Source of the DNA: Ectothiorhodospiraceae bacterium WFHF3C12
GTDB lineage: Bacteria > Pseudomonadota > Gammaproteobacteria > Nitrococcales > Nitrococcaceae
Direction of reading: 5' to 3'
DNA length: 64,000 nt
NCBI GenBank assembly: GCA_013519935.1
Contig: JACDUA010000005.1
Span: 39,581 to 103,580 of the forward strand
Shown: one piece after another, positions 47,701 through 56,462 of the stretch
Layout of the letters: every line of letters begins with the position of its first letter
Numbering within the stretch: the first letter of the stretch is position 1
The notes under the pieces: generated by a model
The model's database searches: none
What the model saw: the letters and a program-made list of their open reading frames with translations, nothing else
What the model was told of the DNA's origin: nothing
Translations under genes and position numbers: made by a program

Positions 47701-48410
47701 CCGGGCCCAGACTCAGCACGCGCATTGATGTGGTGCTGGGAGACGAGGTCCGCTTTTCCGGGCTGGGTGCCGAAGGTCGCCTGACCGGGGCACTGAGCCT
47801 CCGGCAGGTGGGCGCGACCACGGCCGAGGGCACCGGCGAGATACGCATTGTCGACGCCAATTTCGAGGCCTACGGTCAGCGGCTGGACATCCGCAGGGGC
47901 CGGCTGATCTTCGCCGGGCCGGTCACCGAGCCCCTGGTGGAGATAGAGGCCGTCCGCCAGGTTGATACCGTGGTCGCTGGCCTGCGCGTGGAGGGACCGG
48001 CCGCACAGCCGGAAGTCACGCTCTTCTCGGAGCCGCCCATGCCGGAGGAGCAGATCCTTGCCTACCTGGTGATCGGGCGGGCCTACGGCGAAGCGGGGCC
48101 GGAGGGTGACGCCGCCATGGCCCAGGCCGCGGTGGCACTGGGGGTCTTCACCAGCCGCGGTGCCGCCTCGGACATTGCCTCGGAGCTGGGCGTGGAGGAT
48201 TTCCAGCTCGCCGCCGAGGGCGAGGGTGAAACCACCCAGGTGACCGTCAGCGGCTATATCGCTCCAAACCTGTTGGTGAAATACGGCGTTGGCGTGTTCG
48301 CCCCCCACAATACCCTGACCCTGCGCTACAACGTCACGCGCAACGTCTATCTCGAGGCCGTCAGTGGCCTGGAGAGCGCGATTGACGCCTTCTACACGTT
48401 CAGTTTCTGA
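44706..48410 (+). CDS. tamB: Translocation and assembly module protein TamB
   Basis: TamB is an AsmA-like inner-membrane-anchored protein spanning the periplasm and, with TamA, aids outer-membrane protein or lipid transport. The 1234-residue protein has an N-terminal anchor (MKRRVLAGFLLVLLLLT). A long beta-taco repetitive region follows, then the conserved DUF490 end with PPMPEEQILAYLVIGR, ELGVEDFQLAAEGEG, VSGYIAPNLLVKYG and a terminal Phe. Size is close to E. coli TamB (1259). ATGA overlap with tamA implies coupling. Confidence 0.93.
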   Translation: MKRRVLAGFLLVLLLLTAAAAVVVTSQAVARYLVNQGAAAVPGLRVTFRDGTLWSGIGVTELRYRGGGIELSAGAAELRWSLHCLANGNLCMDRVAASDVLVRVTQGSGTGGNAEAAAMPVLPLDILFRAVAVDGLTVLTPAAEVELDSARLHGALTNQGLTIASARLSRPHVRLLRSGSQPETAPAQPAEPLALPVFSSPLPVTVERLWLERPAVTLTQGHYEADGMEFQGQLSGQRLSIQRLSLQHPQGRGSLSGRVRFTEGYPIDLRLQATANAIHEGRDQRVSADLSGRVADLGVKAQLEGLIAARVDGRVSPLEPAVPYSATVRAGRIGWPLAADAQQVTGRDLRLRLRGDLSGYRVSASGGLEGSLPPPLDWRLEARGDWQQARIDSLALDGLDGTARVAGEVTWSPEVSWQAEITAEGVQPSKRWPAAPERIGGRARVTGALESGGWRLDVTTPDIDLRYRGQSVALNGTVRHLLDGSWRAEPLRVASGANRAEVRGSLDGGLDLRAALDVPEPGHWLPDLDGDLRGTVAVQGAFAGPDIRANVTATDLTYQGMAVDEARLEADVAALGRGRSRVSLQVGGATYGERHLDNLRLVLSGVRSTHRLTLQASGEGAATELGFEGGLADGWDWQGRLAEGAIAWEERRWLLSEPADMYFDATELQARMEPHCWRRERTELCLAEPARFGRAGEVTVRLSDMPLGWLGEWLPEGLTWHGRLSGDVQADWSAQRPPRLTADLVSRDGRMGVQAGAARAEPDAALPLGYESLSLEARLDAEQLRARVELVSSTLGDANVNATLRHAAPGRPIDGRVEVEGIELAVFEPFFPRIETLRGRLAMAGKVGGTLTAPAFNGEVTLRDGEVQGRELPMHLEAVSLTVDVEGRRFRIDGGLSSGGGQAELTGRGAWHADGWQVNAALTGERLQVQYPPLAVLRVSPDLQLQADQQAIELTGTIRVPEGQLTLRQLPKGAVPYSTDVVIVRGPGAQTGAGENGAAGPRLSTRIDVVLGDEVRFSGLGAEGRLTGALSLRQVGATTAEGTGEIRIVDANFEAYGQRLDIRRGRLIFAGPVTEPLVEIEAVRQVDTVVAGLRVEGPAAQPEVTLFSEPPMPEEQILAYLVIGRAYGEAGPEGDAAMAQAAVALGVFTSRGAASDIASELGVEDFQLAAEGEGETTQVTVSGYIAPNLLVKYGVGVFAPHNTLTLRYNVTRNVYLEAVSGLESAIDAFYTFSF

Positions 48411-48463
48411 TCGCGAGGCGATGGGCGCCCGGCTGAGACGGGGTGTCTCGCGCCTTGCGCCAC

Positions 48464-50098
48464 TTATCTCACCTTGAATCGCTGGGCGAGCGACTGAAGC
48501 TCGGAGGCCAGACGGGCCAGCTCGTCGCTGGCGTTGCTGGTCTGCTCGACGCTGCGGGCGCTCTCGTCGGCGACTTCGTGAATGGTGGCGATGTTGCGGT
48601 TGATCTCTTCGCTCACCGAGCTCTGTTCCTCGGCGGCGCTGGCGATCTGGGAGTTCATGTCGTTGATGGTGGACACGGCCTGGGCGATGCTGTTGAGCGC
48701 CTCTCCGGCCGCCTGCGCGTTGTCCACCGCGGAATGCGCCTGGCTCCGGCTCTGCTCCATGGCCTTGACCGTGTTCTCGGTGCCGGACTGGATCCGCTCG
48801 ATGATGTCCTGGATCTCCGCGGTGGACTGCTGTGTGCGCTGGGCGAGGGCGCGCACCTCGTCGGCCACCACGGCGAAGCCGCGGCCCTGCTCGCCGGCGC
48901 GCGCGGCTTCGATGGCGGCGTTGAGCGCCAGCAGGTTGGTCTGTTCGGCCACCTCCTGGATAACGTGCAACACCGCGCCGATGTCCCCGGAATCCTGCTG
49001 CAGCCGGCCGATGACCTCGCCGGAGCGCTCCAGTTCGCCGGCCAGCTCGCTTATCACGCCGGAGTTGCGCGCGACCACGTCCTGGCCGCCGCGGGCATGC
49101 TGATCCGCTTCGCCGGTGGCCTTGGCGGCCTCCGAGGCGTTCCGCGCGACTTCCTGCACGGTGGAGGTCATCTGGTTCATGGCGGTCGCCACCTGGTCCG
49201 TCTCGCTGCGCTGGCGTTCCACGCCTTCCTTCGATTTGGAGGCCACCGCGGAGAGCTCCTCGGCGGCGGCCGCCACCTGGGAGACGGCGTCGGTCACGTC
49301 GGTGATGAGCCTGCCCAGGCGGGCCCGGATCTCCGCCGCGGCCTCGGCCACCTGCCCGAGCTCGTCGTCGGTGCGCTTCTCCACCGGCCGCGAGAAGTCC
49401 CCGTCGGCCAGGCGCTCCAGGTCGTCCACCAGCAGCTGGGCGGGTGCGATAATCTGGCGGCGCACCAGAATCACGAACACGGCGAAGGCGGCCAGGCCCG
49501 CCGCCGCCATGGCGATCAGGCTGGTGATGAAGGCCGTGCGTGCGCCGTCGGTGGTGGCGGCGGTCATATTCGCCAGGTCCTCGGCGATGGCCTGCTGAAT
49601 GGCATTGAGCCGTTCCCGCTCCGCCGTGGCGGCATTTTCCACGGCTTCGTCGGCCGCGCTTGCGTCATAGCCACTGTCGCGGAATTGCTCCAGCGCCGCC
49701 CGGTACTCGGAAAGCATGCTGGCGTGGCCGTCGCGAAACTCGACGATCGGCTGCCGTAGCGGGCCCTGGCCGACGCTGGCCAGGAGCTCGTCGGTGAGCG
49801 TGTCGAGGCGCTCGTGATCGCTCAGGAACTTGTCCCACTGACGGTCAACCGCTTCCGGACTGTTGCCCCGGATCAGCAGGTTCTTCCAGTCGCGCAACTG
49901 GGATTCGAGGGCCCGCTCCATTTTGAGGGCCATGCGCTCCTGGGCGACGCCCGTGGTGCCCAGCGTCTTGAATTCGAGAAGGCTGCTCCACATGCCGTAG
50001 ATGCCGAAAATGGCGGCGCCGGCGAACAGCAACGTGCCGAGCCCCGTCGTGGCCAGCAGCTTGCCGAGGATGCTTCCCGAAACACGTCCGAAACCCAT
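48464..50098 (-). CDS. Methyl-accepting chemotaxis protein
   Basis: The 544-residue chemoreceptor has one membrane segment at about 14-36, a periplasmic four-helix-bundle sensor of about 150 residues and a second segment near 190-212. HAMP follows ([22 protein letters not shown]), then a long cytoplasmic coiled coil. The signalling tip reads [21 protein letters not shown] and [18 protein letters not shown]. No CheR-tether pentapeptide is visible at the end (AQRFKVR). ATG 50098 follows GGAGGAC. Ligand unknown; it stands alone. Confidence 0.92.
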   Translation of the reverse strand: MGFGRVSGSILGKLLATTGLGTLLFAGAAIFGIYGMWSSLLEFKTLGTTGVAQERMALKMERALESQLRDWKNLLIRGNSPEAVDRQWDKFLSDHERLDTLTDELLASVGQGPLRQPIVEFRDGHASMLSEYRAALEQFRDSGYDASAADEAVENAATAERERLNAIQQAIAEDLANMTAATTDGARTAFITSLIAMAAAGLAAFAVFVILVRRQIIAPAQLLVDDLERLADGDFSRPVEKRTDDELGQVAEAAAEIRARLGRLITDVTDAVSQVAAAAEELSAVASKSKEGVERQRSETDQVATAMNQMTSTVQEVARNASEAAKATGEADQHARGGQDVVARNSGVISELAGELERSGEVIGRLQQDSGDIGAVLHVIQEVAEQTNLLALNAAIEAARAGEQGRGFAVVADEVRALAQRTQQSTAEIQDIIERIQSGTENTVKAMEQSRSQAHSAVDNAQAAGEALNSIAQAVSTINDMNSQIASAAEEQSSVSEEINRNIATIHEVADESARSVEQTSNASDELARLASELQSLAQRFKVR

Positions 50099-50340
50099 GC
50101 GGTCCTCCGAGAGAGTGGTGGTTCTTTCTTGCCCCGTGTACTGCCCTGTATCGGCAGCCGCCGCAGGAGCATGAGGGCCAGAATCCCCTGTGGGATGGAG
50201 TATATCGGGGCGCCGAAGCGCTTTTTGTGACGCTGCTGGCGCAAAACAGGGCCGGACTGACGCCGGTGCCCGCGGTGGCCGGCGTCCGCGTGCCGGGGTT
50301 ATGCTGAGCTGGACCGCCCAGCCGGTGAAAAGGAGCCGCC

Positions 50341-51351
50341 ATGCCGGGTTTCGAGCCAAAGGTATTCGCACTCAGCGGCGCGGGTGCATTGGGCCAGTCG
50401 GTGGCCGATGCGCTCGGTTTCGTGCTGTCGCGGCACGAGGAGCGGGAGTTCGAGGACGGAGAGCACAAGGCCCGGCCCCTGGAATCGGTTCGCGGCTGTG
50501 ATGTCTACGTGCTGCAGCGGCTGGCAGGTGTTGGCGGCCAGCCGGTCAGCGAGCGGCTGCTTCGCCTGCTGTTCTTCATCGGTGCGCTTCGCGATGCCGG
50601 CGCGGCTCGTGTCAGCGCCGTGGTCCCCTATCTGGCCTATGCCCGCAAGGACCGGCGGACCAAACCACGCGATCCGGTGACCACCCGTTACGTCGGTCAG
50701 CTCTTCGAGGCGGCCGGGGCCGACAGGCTGGTGGTGATGGATGTCCACAATCCGGCCGCCTTCGAGAACAGCTTCCGTGGCGAGGCGGTTCATGTGGAAG
50801 CGCGGCCGCTGTTCGTGCAGGCCCTTCTGGCCGCGCTTGGCGGCCAGGTGCCGGCCATCGTCTCTCCCGACGCCGGCGGCTACAAGCGTGCCGAGCGCCT
50901 GCGTGAGTCTGTGGAAACGGCCACTGGAGAGCGACCCCCCATGGTGTTCCTGGAGAAGAAGCGAAGCAGCGGCGTCGTCTCCGGCGATGCCGTCGTCGGG
51001 GACGTCGAGGGCCGGACCGCGGTGATCGTGGACGACCTCATAGCCAGCGGCGGCACACTCGTCCGTGCGGCACGGGCCTGTCGCGGCCGGGGTAGCCCCC
51101 AGGTGATCGCCTGTGCCAGCCATGGCCCCATGGTGGCCGCCGCGGCTGACACCCTGGCCGACCCGGCGCTGGACGGCCTATGGGTGACGAACAGCGTGCT
51201 CGACGATGCCGGCTCGCCGCATCTGCCCGCGGACAGGGCCCGGGTCCTGGACTGTGGCGCGCTGATCGCCGAGGCCATCCGCCGGCTCAATACGGATGGC
51301 TCCATTGTCGACCTGGTGGAGCGGGGCCCGGTCCCCTCAGTCACCGTCTGA
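50341..51351 (+). CDS. Divergent ribose-phosphate pyrophosphokinase (PRPP synthetase-like)
   Basis: The 336-residue protein has the two phosphoribosyltransferase-like halves. [22 protein letters not shown] and the ATP-site region [13 protein letters not shown] lie in the first. The PRPP loop [17 protein letters not shown], in place of the usual DDMIDTAGT, lies in the second. It diverges from the housekeeping Prs of gammaproteobacteria, so it is likely a second copy, perhaps for a specialised nucleotide or phosphoribosyl pathway. ATG 50341 follows AAGGAG. It is convergent with, and overlaps by 15 bp, the EamA transporter gene. Confidence 0.8.
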   Translation: MPGFEPKVFALSGAGALGQSVADALGFVLSRHEEREFEDGEHKARPLESVRGCDVYVLQRLAGVGGQPVSERLLRLLFFIGALRDAGAARVSAVVPYLAYARKDRRTKPRDPVTTRYVGQLFEAAGADRLVVMDVHNPAAFENSFRGEAVHVEARPLFVQALLAALGGQVPAIVSPDAGGYKRAERLRESVETATGERPPMVFLEKKRSSGVVSGDAVVGDVEGRTAVIVDDLIASGGTLVRAARACRGRGSPQVIACASHGPMVAAAADTLADPALDGLWVTNSVLDDAGSPHLPADRARVLDCGALIAEAIRRLNTDGSIVDLVERGPVPSVTV

Positions 51352-52278
51352 CGCGGCGACCGGTTGCGCGGCCGGGCCGAAGCGGCTGGCGAGATAGAGC
51401 CCGACCAGGATCAGCAGTCCGCCCCCGGCGTGATAGGGATGCAGCGCCTCACCGAGGAACGCCACGGCCAGGATCGAGGCGAATACCGGCAGCAGGTAGA
51501 TGAACACGGCCGAGCGGGTGGGGCCGATCGTCTGTACGCCGTGATTCCAGAACAGATAGGCCAGCACGGACGGGAAAATGCCCACATAGACGAAGGCTGG
51601 CAGCATTTCGGCGCGCAGATCGAAGCCCCCGGTAGCGGCGAGCTCCCAGAGGTAGAAGGGCAGGATGACCGGCAGACCCAGCAGGACCAGCGCCGTCAGC
51701 AGCGCGATGGGATGCAGCGCCGGCGCGGTACGCCGGAGCAGCACCGAATAACCGCCCCAGACGAACACCGCGGCCACCATGATGCCGTCGCCGGCGTTGA
51801 TATCCACGGCCAGCAACACGTCCGGATCGCCCCGGGCGACGATGGTGAGCATGCCCGTCAGCGCGGCGGCGATGCCCAGGGCCTGGAGGCGGCTGACTGC
51901 CTCCCCGAGCAACCCCCATGCGAACAGGGCGACCACGATGGGAATCGTGGCGTTGACCAGGGTGATGTTGATGGCTCCGGTACTCTGGGCCGCCAGGTAC
52001 AGGAGCGTGTTGAAAGCACCCACGCTCAGTGTGGCCAGGGCGAGCAGTGCCGGCCAGCGGGCCCGGACCACCGGCCATTGTCGCGCGAGGCGCGGAATGC
52101 CGAACGGCGCGAGCAAGGCCAGGGCGATCATCCAGCGCCAGAAGGACAGCGCCAGCGGCGGTATCTCGCCGGCGGTGCCGCGGGCCACTACGGCGTTGCC
52201 CGCCCAGAAAAGGGCCGTCAGCACCAGGCCGGCGTAGCCCAGCAACCGCGTCCTGGAGTCCAAACCCGTGTCGGTCAA
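51337..52278 (-). CDS. EamA/DMT-family transporter
   Basis: The 313-residue inner-membrane protein has about ten transmembrane segments forming two EamA halves (ALFWAGNAVVARG in the first; LGEALHPYHAGGGLLILVGL near the end). Such proteins export amino acids or other metabolites. TTG 52278, preceded by GGGGAG at 8 nt, overlaps the LysR stop as TTGA, so translation is probably coupled to the regulator. The frame continues upstream inside the LysR gene. Confidence 0.85.
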   Translation of the reverse strand: MTDTGLDSRTRLLGYAGLVLTALFWAGNAVVARGTAGEIPPLALSFWRWMIALALLAPFGIPRLARQWPVVRARWPALLALATLSVGAFNTLLYLAAQSTGAINITLVNATIPIVVALFAWGLLGEAVSRLQALGIAAALTGMLTIVARGDPDVLLAVDINAGDGIMVAAVFVWGGYSVLLRRTAPALHPIALLTALVLLGLPVILPFYLWELAATGGFDLRAEMLPAFVYVGIFPSVLAYLFWNHGVQTIGPTRSAVFIYLLPVFASILAVAFLGEALHPYHAGGGLLILVGLYLASRFGPAAQPVAASDGD

Positions 52279-53183
52279 GCGATGCGCTCCCCAATGATGC
52301 GCACGGCCTCGCGCAGCCACTGGTTGGCCGGATCGCGATCCGTTCGCGGATGCCAGTACTGGTTGATGGATACCGATCCCAGGGAAACGGGGGGATCCAG
52401 CAGCCGCAGCCCCATGATGCCGGCGAAAGATCGTGCCAGCCTTAGCGGCAGCGTGGCAATAAGATCGCTTTCCGCGACGATGACCGGCACGGCCATGAAG
52501 CTGGAGACGCGTACCGCGATGCGCCGCTCCAGGCCGTGGGCGGCCAGTTCCCGGTCCACGAGCGGGCTGCCGCGACTGGGGTGCATGACGTGAACCTGGG
52601 GCGTGCTGGCGTATTGGCGCAGGGTGAGGTTATCGCGGATCTGCGGATGGTCCGCGCGTACCACGGTGACAAAGCTCTCTTCCAGCAGCCGTTCCGTGCG
52701 GCTGTGGGCCTCGAGGAACTCCAGATTGCCGACTGCCAGGTCCACATGGCCGGCGCGCATCTCACCGGGTAGATCCAGCTCCGAGACCGGTATCACTGAC
52801 AGGCTGACCCCCGGCGCGGCCCGGCTCAGCCAATCCAGCAGCTTGGGAAGAATCACCGCGTCGCCGTAGTCGCTCATGGCAATGCGAAAGTGGTGTTCGG
52901 CGGAAGCATAGTCGAACAGCCACTGCTCGCTGAGGGTGTGTTGAATGGTGTCCAGGGCGCGCCGGAGGGGGCCGGCCAGCTGTTGGGCGCGCGCTGTCGG
53001 CGCGACACCGCGGCCGACGCGGATGAACAATGGATCGCCCACCGCCTCGCGGAGACGGCCGAGGGCATTGCTCACCGCCGGCTGGCTCATGCCCAGGTTG
53101 TCGGCGGCCCGCGTAATGCTGCGCTCCGTATAGACGGCGTCAAAGACCGTGAGCAGGTTCAGGTCCAGGTCCGATATATTCAT
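52275..53183 (-). CDS. LysR-family transcriptional regulator
   Basis: The 302-residue protein has a classical N-terminal LysR helix-turn-helix (LNLLTVFDAVYTERSITRAA, then MSQPAVSNALGRLR). A periplasmic-binding-like effector domain follows (HFRIAMSDYGDAVILPKLL). It is of the NodD/PcpR-like subgroup by the LDLNLLTVF start. It is followed without gap by the EamA gene and is divergent from an MFS transporter, so it likely controls one or both exporters. ATG 53183 begins MNISDLDLN. Confidence 0.9.
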   Translation of the reverse strand: MNISDLDLNLLTVFDAVYTERSITRAADNLGMSQPAVSNALGRLREAVGDPLFIRVGRGVAPTARAQQLAGPLRRALDTIQHTLSEQWLFDYASAEHHFRIAMSDYGDAVILPKLLDWLSRAAPGVSLSVIPVSELDLPGEMRAGHVDLAVGNLEFLEAHSRTERLLEESFVTVVRADHPQIRDNLTLRQYASTPQVHVMHPSRGSPLVDRELAAHGLERRIAVRVSSFMAVPVIVAESDLIATLPLRLARSFAGIMGLRLLDPPVSLGSVSINQYWHPRTDRDPANQWLREAVRIIGERIA

Positions 53184-53192
53184 GATGTGAAT
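53178..53192. promoter_or_regulatory. LysR-type T-N11-A palindrome over the LysR start codon
   Basis: ATTCA-TGATG-TGAAT is a perfect interrupted repeat in the LysR-MFS divergent region, overlapping the LysR start. A second repeat, TCCAT-N6-ATGGA (53211-53226), lies 18 bp away. Autoregulation is inferred. Confidence 0.4.
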
Positions 53193-53277
53193 AATACATA
53201 TTGACAAGCGTCCATTCATTTATGGAAAGCGGCCGCGTACAGTGCAGCCTCGCCTCCATCCAATCCTTGTCCAGACA

Positions 53278-54507
53278 ATGTTCCGGTCGTTTACAAGCAG
53301 GGAACGACGTAACTATCTGCTGCTGATGCTGGCGGCGGCCCTGTATTTCTGTGGACTGTCGTTCACCCTGCTGCTGCCCCGCTATCTCAAGGACCTGGGC
53401 GCCAGCGAGCAGGCGCTTGGCTGGCTGATCGGGATGCCGCTGCTGCCGTTTCTGCTGTTCTCGCCACTGGTGGGGCTGCTGGCCGACCGGCTGGCGCCGC
53501 GCTGGCTGGCCGGTGCCGGCATCGTCACGGTCGCGGCCAGCACCCTGGGCATGCTCTGGGTGGACCGGATCGGGCCCGCGGTGTATCTGCTGCGGGCACT
53601 GAGCGGCCTGGGCCACGCGCTCACGTTCACGGCGTTGTTCGCCGCCGTCGCCATGACACTGTCCGGTGCGAACAAGGCCCGCGGCATCGGCTATTTCACC
53701 GTGGTCGTGCAGGGCGGCAACATCGTGGGCAGCTTTCTCGGTGGCGTGGTCCTGGAGAGCCTCGGCGCGATGCCGTATTTCCTGGCTTCCGCGGGCATCA
53801 CGGCCACCGCCGTGCTGGCCTGCCTGTTAATCAACGTCGGCACGGCGGACGTCGCCCATACCGATGCCGCACCGGTGCCCGGGAACACGCCCGGGCTTGA
53901 GCGGGGCGTGGCGGCCTCGCTGATCCTCGTCCTGGTGCTGGGCGGCGCCTTCGGGATGATGCTGCAGTTTCTGCCGACCTATCTGGAGCGACTCCATGAA
54001 CTGGGCCGCTCGGCCGAGCCCATTCCCACCTACTACGGACTGACGGCATTGTTGGCGTCGGTGGCCGGTATTCGGCTGGTCTTCGGCGGCTGGGCGTTTC
54101 GCGACGGCAACGAGCCGCTGCTACTGGGCTGCATGGTCGCCGTGCCCACGGCCGTGGCGGCCATGGGTCACGTGGGGAGCGCCTGGGCCGTGGCCATGGT
54201 CTGCATCGCCTTCGGCGCCGGTTACGGGCTGCTGTTTCCGGCCGTGAACGGCATGGCCCTGTCCCGCGCAGCCGCCGATCGCCAGGGGCGCGTCTCGGGC
54301 ATGCTCACGGCCCTGTTCGAGGTGGGTTTCCGGGGGTTCGGTTTCGTGATGGGGCCGGTTGCGGAACATGCCGGGTATGCCGGCATGTATACGGTACTCG
54401 CCCTGACCATCGCCACCGGCTTCGCGGCTTTCTTTGTAATCGAGCAGGACAGGCGCCGCTGGCTGCCCGCGATTTCCGGTCGCCGGGTATTGCCCGCGGC
54501 CAGATAG
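53278..54507 (+). CDS. Major facilitator superfamily transporter
   Basis: The 409-residue inner-membrane protein shows about twelve transmembrane segments. A loop 2-3 motif GLLADRLAPRWLAGAG is of the MFS G-x-x-x-D-R type, and a symmetric second half contains FRDGNEPLLLG. No substrate motif is recognisable; YfcJ/YhhS-like drug or metabolite exporters are the nearest style. ATG 53278 starts MFRSFTSRERRNY; GTG 53242 is an alternative. It is divergent from the LysR gene, its probable regulator. Confidence 0.82.
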   Translation: MFRSFTSRERRNYLLLMLAAALYFCGLSFTLLLPRYLKDLGASEQALGWLIGMPLLPFLLFSPLVGLLADRLAPRWLAGAGIVTVAASTLGMLWVDRIGPAVYLLRALSGLGHALTFTALFAAVAMTLSGANKARGIGYFTVVVQGGNIVGSFLGGVVLESLGAMPYFLASAGITATAVLACLLINVGTADVAHTDAAPVPGNTPGLERGVAASLILVLVLGGAFGMMLQFLPTYLERLHELGRSAEPIPTYYGLTALLASVAGIRLVFGGWAFRDGNEPLLLGCMVAVPTAVAAMGHVGSAWAVAMVCIAFGAGYGLLFPAVNGMALSRAAADRQGRVSGMLTALFEVGFRGFGFVMGPVAEHAGYAGMYTVLALTIATGFAAFFVIEQDRRRWLPAISGRRVLPAAR

Positions 54508-54512
54508 GTGCG

Positions 54513-54538
54513 AAAAAAGGCCTGCCGCGCGGCAGGCC
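54513..54538 (-). terminator. Intrinsic terminator for the BON-domain gene
   Basis: Read on the minus strand, an 8-bp perfect stem GGCCTGCC/GGCAGGCC with a GCGC loop is followed by six Ts (54518-54513). It lies 50 bp after the stop codon of the BON-domain gene and just beyond the convergent MFS gene. Confidence 0.8.
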
Positions 54539-54587
54539 AAGGGCTCGGGGTCAAGAAGTCGCCGGTGCGCCGTTCGCCCCCGGAGTT

Positions 54588-55286
54588 TCAGGTGACACGA
54601 AGCTCGTTGCGTACTTCGTGCACACCGGGGATGTACCAGCAGTTGTAGGCCGCCAGACGCCGGTTCTCCTCGCTGGTGACGGCGCCCTGAAGGGTCACTA
54701 CGCGTCCTCGGCACTCCGCCCGCACCTGCTCGGGATCAATGGACGGTTCCTTGTCGAAGACGATGCGGATGGCATCCATGATTTCCGCGTCAGTGTCCTG
54801 TTCCGGCGGCTCGACGTGTATGCGGTTGTCGACGTCGGCCGTACCGCCGGTCCACCAGGCCAGGACCTCGGCCAGGCGGCGGTGGGAGAGGCTGTTGACC
54901 CTGCCGCGCAGATGGACGATGCCGTCCCCGGCGTCCACGGCGATCCAGTCCCCCTCGTGGCCGTCGGGGGGACCGTCGCCCTCCACCAGGGCCAGGCCGT
55001 GGAATGCGGACTCCTGGGTAAGATGCTTGAGCACACCCTGGCGCAACGCGGCGTCCTCGCGGGGTTCGCCAATGGCGAGCCGAACATGGTCGAGCACCGT
55101 GGCGCCGTTCGCCCGGCTTTGGGCGATGCGCAGCGCATGCTTCTTGATGGCGATGTTATCCGCCGTCCCCGAAATCTCGACGAGGCCGTCGCGCAGCCTG
55201 ACGGAGATGGGGCTTTCGTGGAGGTTGACCTCCGGATCGCGCTCCAGCGCGGCCCGGATGGACTTCACGACCTGTTCGTCGGCCAT
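54588..55286 (-). CDS. BON-domain protein with three repeats
   Basis: The 232-residue protein contains three BON-like units. They lie at about 5-75 (VVKSIRAALERDPEV; VRLRDGLVEISGTADN), 105-165 (WIAVDAGDGIVHLRGRVNSLSHRR) and 170-232 (EIMDAIRIVFDKEPSI; CRGRVVTLQGAVTSEENR). There is no signal peptide or lipobox, unlike OsmY, so it is probably cytoplasmic. BON domains bind phospholipid or other surfaces. ATG 55286 follows AAGGAGGGG. Function unknown; a stress role is a guess from the family. Confidence 0.75.
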   Translation of the reverse strand: MADEQVVKSIRAALERDPEVNLHESPISVRLRDGLVEISGTADNIAIKKHALRIAQSRANGATVLDHVRLAIGEPREDAALRQGVLKHLTQESAFHGLALVEGDGPPDGHEGDWIAVDAGDGIVHLRGRVNSLSHRRLAEVLAWWTGGTADVDNRIHVEPPEQDTDAEIMDAIRIVFDKEPSIDPEQVRAECRGRVVTLQGAVTSEENRRLAAYNCWYIPGVHEVRNELRVT

Positions 55287-55518
55287 ATCCCCTCCTTCCA
55301 TCGCGTGTAACGCGCTCAATCAGTTCCATATATGGGGGACGCGGCAGTGTGGCTCAAGGGAGACAACCGCTGAACTATGGTTGGGTCAGGGTGCTCGGGA
55401 GTGTTTCCTTTAATGGCGCCAGGCGCTATGGTGCTGCGCAAAACGAGCGCTACCTTCTCCGGCGCGTGAGCCGGCCCCATGGCTGTGGCTGCGCGGCGCC
55501 CGGCTCGAGGTGAAATCA

Positions 55519-56004
55519 ATGGCAAAGCGGCAGACCGATCTGGCCCATCGACGCAAGCTCGTCCTGGCCCAGGAGTTTTTCAGGCGGATCCCCCATGGCG
55601 AGAGCATCGGCATGGCGGCGGTGGACGTCGGTGACGACTTCGTGGTCAGCCGGCTGCCTTACTCGGGAGCGCTGGTGGGGAATCCGGCCACGGGGCATCT
55701 CCATGGCGGCGTCGTCACCACGATGATCGATCAGACCAGCGGCGCCGCCGCCGTGGCTACGCTGGATCCGCCGGAGGTGGTGGCCACGCTGGATATGCGA
55801 ATCGATCATCTGCGGGCGGCGGCGCCCGGTCGGGACATTCTGGCGAAAGCCCAGTGCTACAAGATCACCGGCAATATCGCCTTCGTGCGCTGCGTGGTTT
55901 ACGAGGACGACGAACGCGAGCCCTTCGCCACCAGCATGAGCACGTTCATGCGCTCCACCGTGCCGGGCCGGGGCATGGTCGAGGGCGCGCGGGAGGAGCG
56001 CTGA
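55519..56004 (+). CDS. PaaI-family hot-dog thioesterase (first of two)
   Basis: The 161-residue protein has the hot-dog fold signature GHLHGGVVTTMIDQTSGAAA followed by LDMRIDHLRAAAPG, as in acyl-CoA thioesterases of the PaaI/YbgC type. The ATG at 55519 has GAGGTG upstream; a GTG 9 nt earlier is possible. Its stop overlaps the next start (TGATG), so the two thioesterases are translationally coupled and may form a heteromer. Confidence 0.85.
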   Translation: MAKRQTDLAHRRKLVLAQEFFRRIPHGESIGMAAVDVGDDFVVSRLPYSGALVGNPATGHLHGGVVTTMIDQTSGAAAVATLDPPEVVATLDMRIDHLRAAAPGRDILAKAQCYKITGNIAFVRCVVYEDDEREPFATSMSTFMRSTVPGRGMVEGAREER

Positions 56005-56462
56005 TGGACCTGATGCAGGAAGTGGCACGGGCCCGGGAGGCGAACGACCACGCCCGCGTGGTCGAGCTGATCCCCTACGCCCGCACCCTGAACATGGACT
56101 TCTACGATGCCCCGGAGGGGCTGATGTTCCGCCTCCGCTACCAGGACGCGAATATCGGCAACCCCAACGTGCCGGCGCTGCACGGCGGTGTCATCGGGGC
56201 ATTCATGGAGCATGCCGGGATCTTCCACATCCTCTGGCATAACGAGAGCTCCGTACTGCCTCGGGTCATCGATTTCTCCATTGACTACCTGCGCCCCGGC
56301 CGGCCGGAGGATACCTTCGCCTTGTGCCGCGTCTGGCGCCAGGGCAAACGGGTCGCCAACGTGGCGGTAGAGGCCTGGCAGTCCGATCCGGACAAGCCGA
56401 TCGCCACGGCGCGAGCCCACTTCCTGTTGTCGCCGCCGGCCGGAGACAGCCGTGAGGGCTGA
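56004..56462 (+). CDS. PaaI-family hot-dog thioesterase (second of two)
   Basis: The 152-residue paralogue has the same hot-dog region, VPALHGGVIGAFMEHAGIF and IDFSIDYLRPGRPEDTF. It differs in the active-site helix, with Glu in FMEHAG where the first has MIDQTSG. Fusion or heteromer partnership is suggested by the one-base overlap with the upstream gene and an 11-bp overlap with the MOSC gene. The substrate is an unidentified acyl-CoA. Confidence 0.83.
   Translation: MDLMQEVARAREANDHARVVELIPYARTLNMDFYDAPEGLMFRLRYQDANIGNPNVPALHGGVIGAFMEHAGIFHILWHNESSVLPRVIDFSIDYLRPGRPEDTFALCRVWRQGKRVANVAVEAWQSDPDKPIATARAHFLLSPPAGDSREG

Noticed and set aside
50099..50340. FliA-type flagellar promoter upstream of the chemoreceptor
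   Set aside because: GCCGATAC on the minus strand resembles the sigma28 -10, but no TAAAG-type -35 is found at the right distance.
55326..55335. CCATATATGG palindrome before the BON-domain gene
   Set aside because: It is short, and no convincing -35 at 16-18 bp accompanies it; chance symmetry in an AT-rich patch cannot be excluded.
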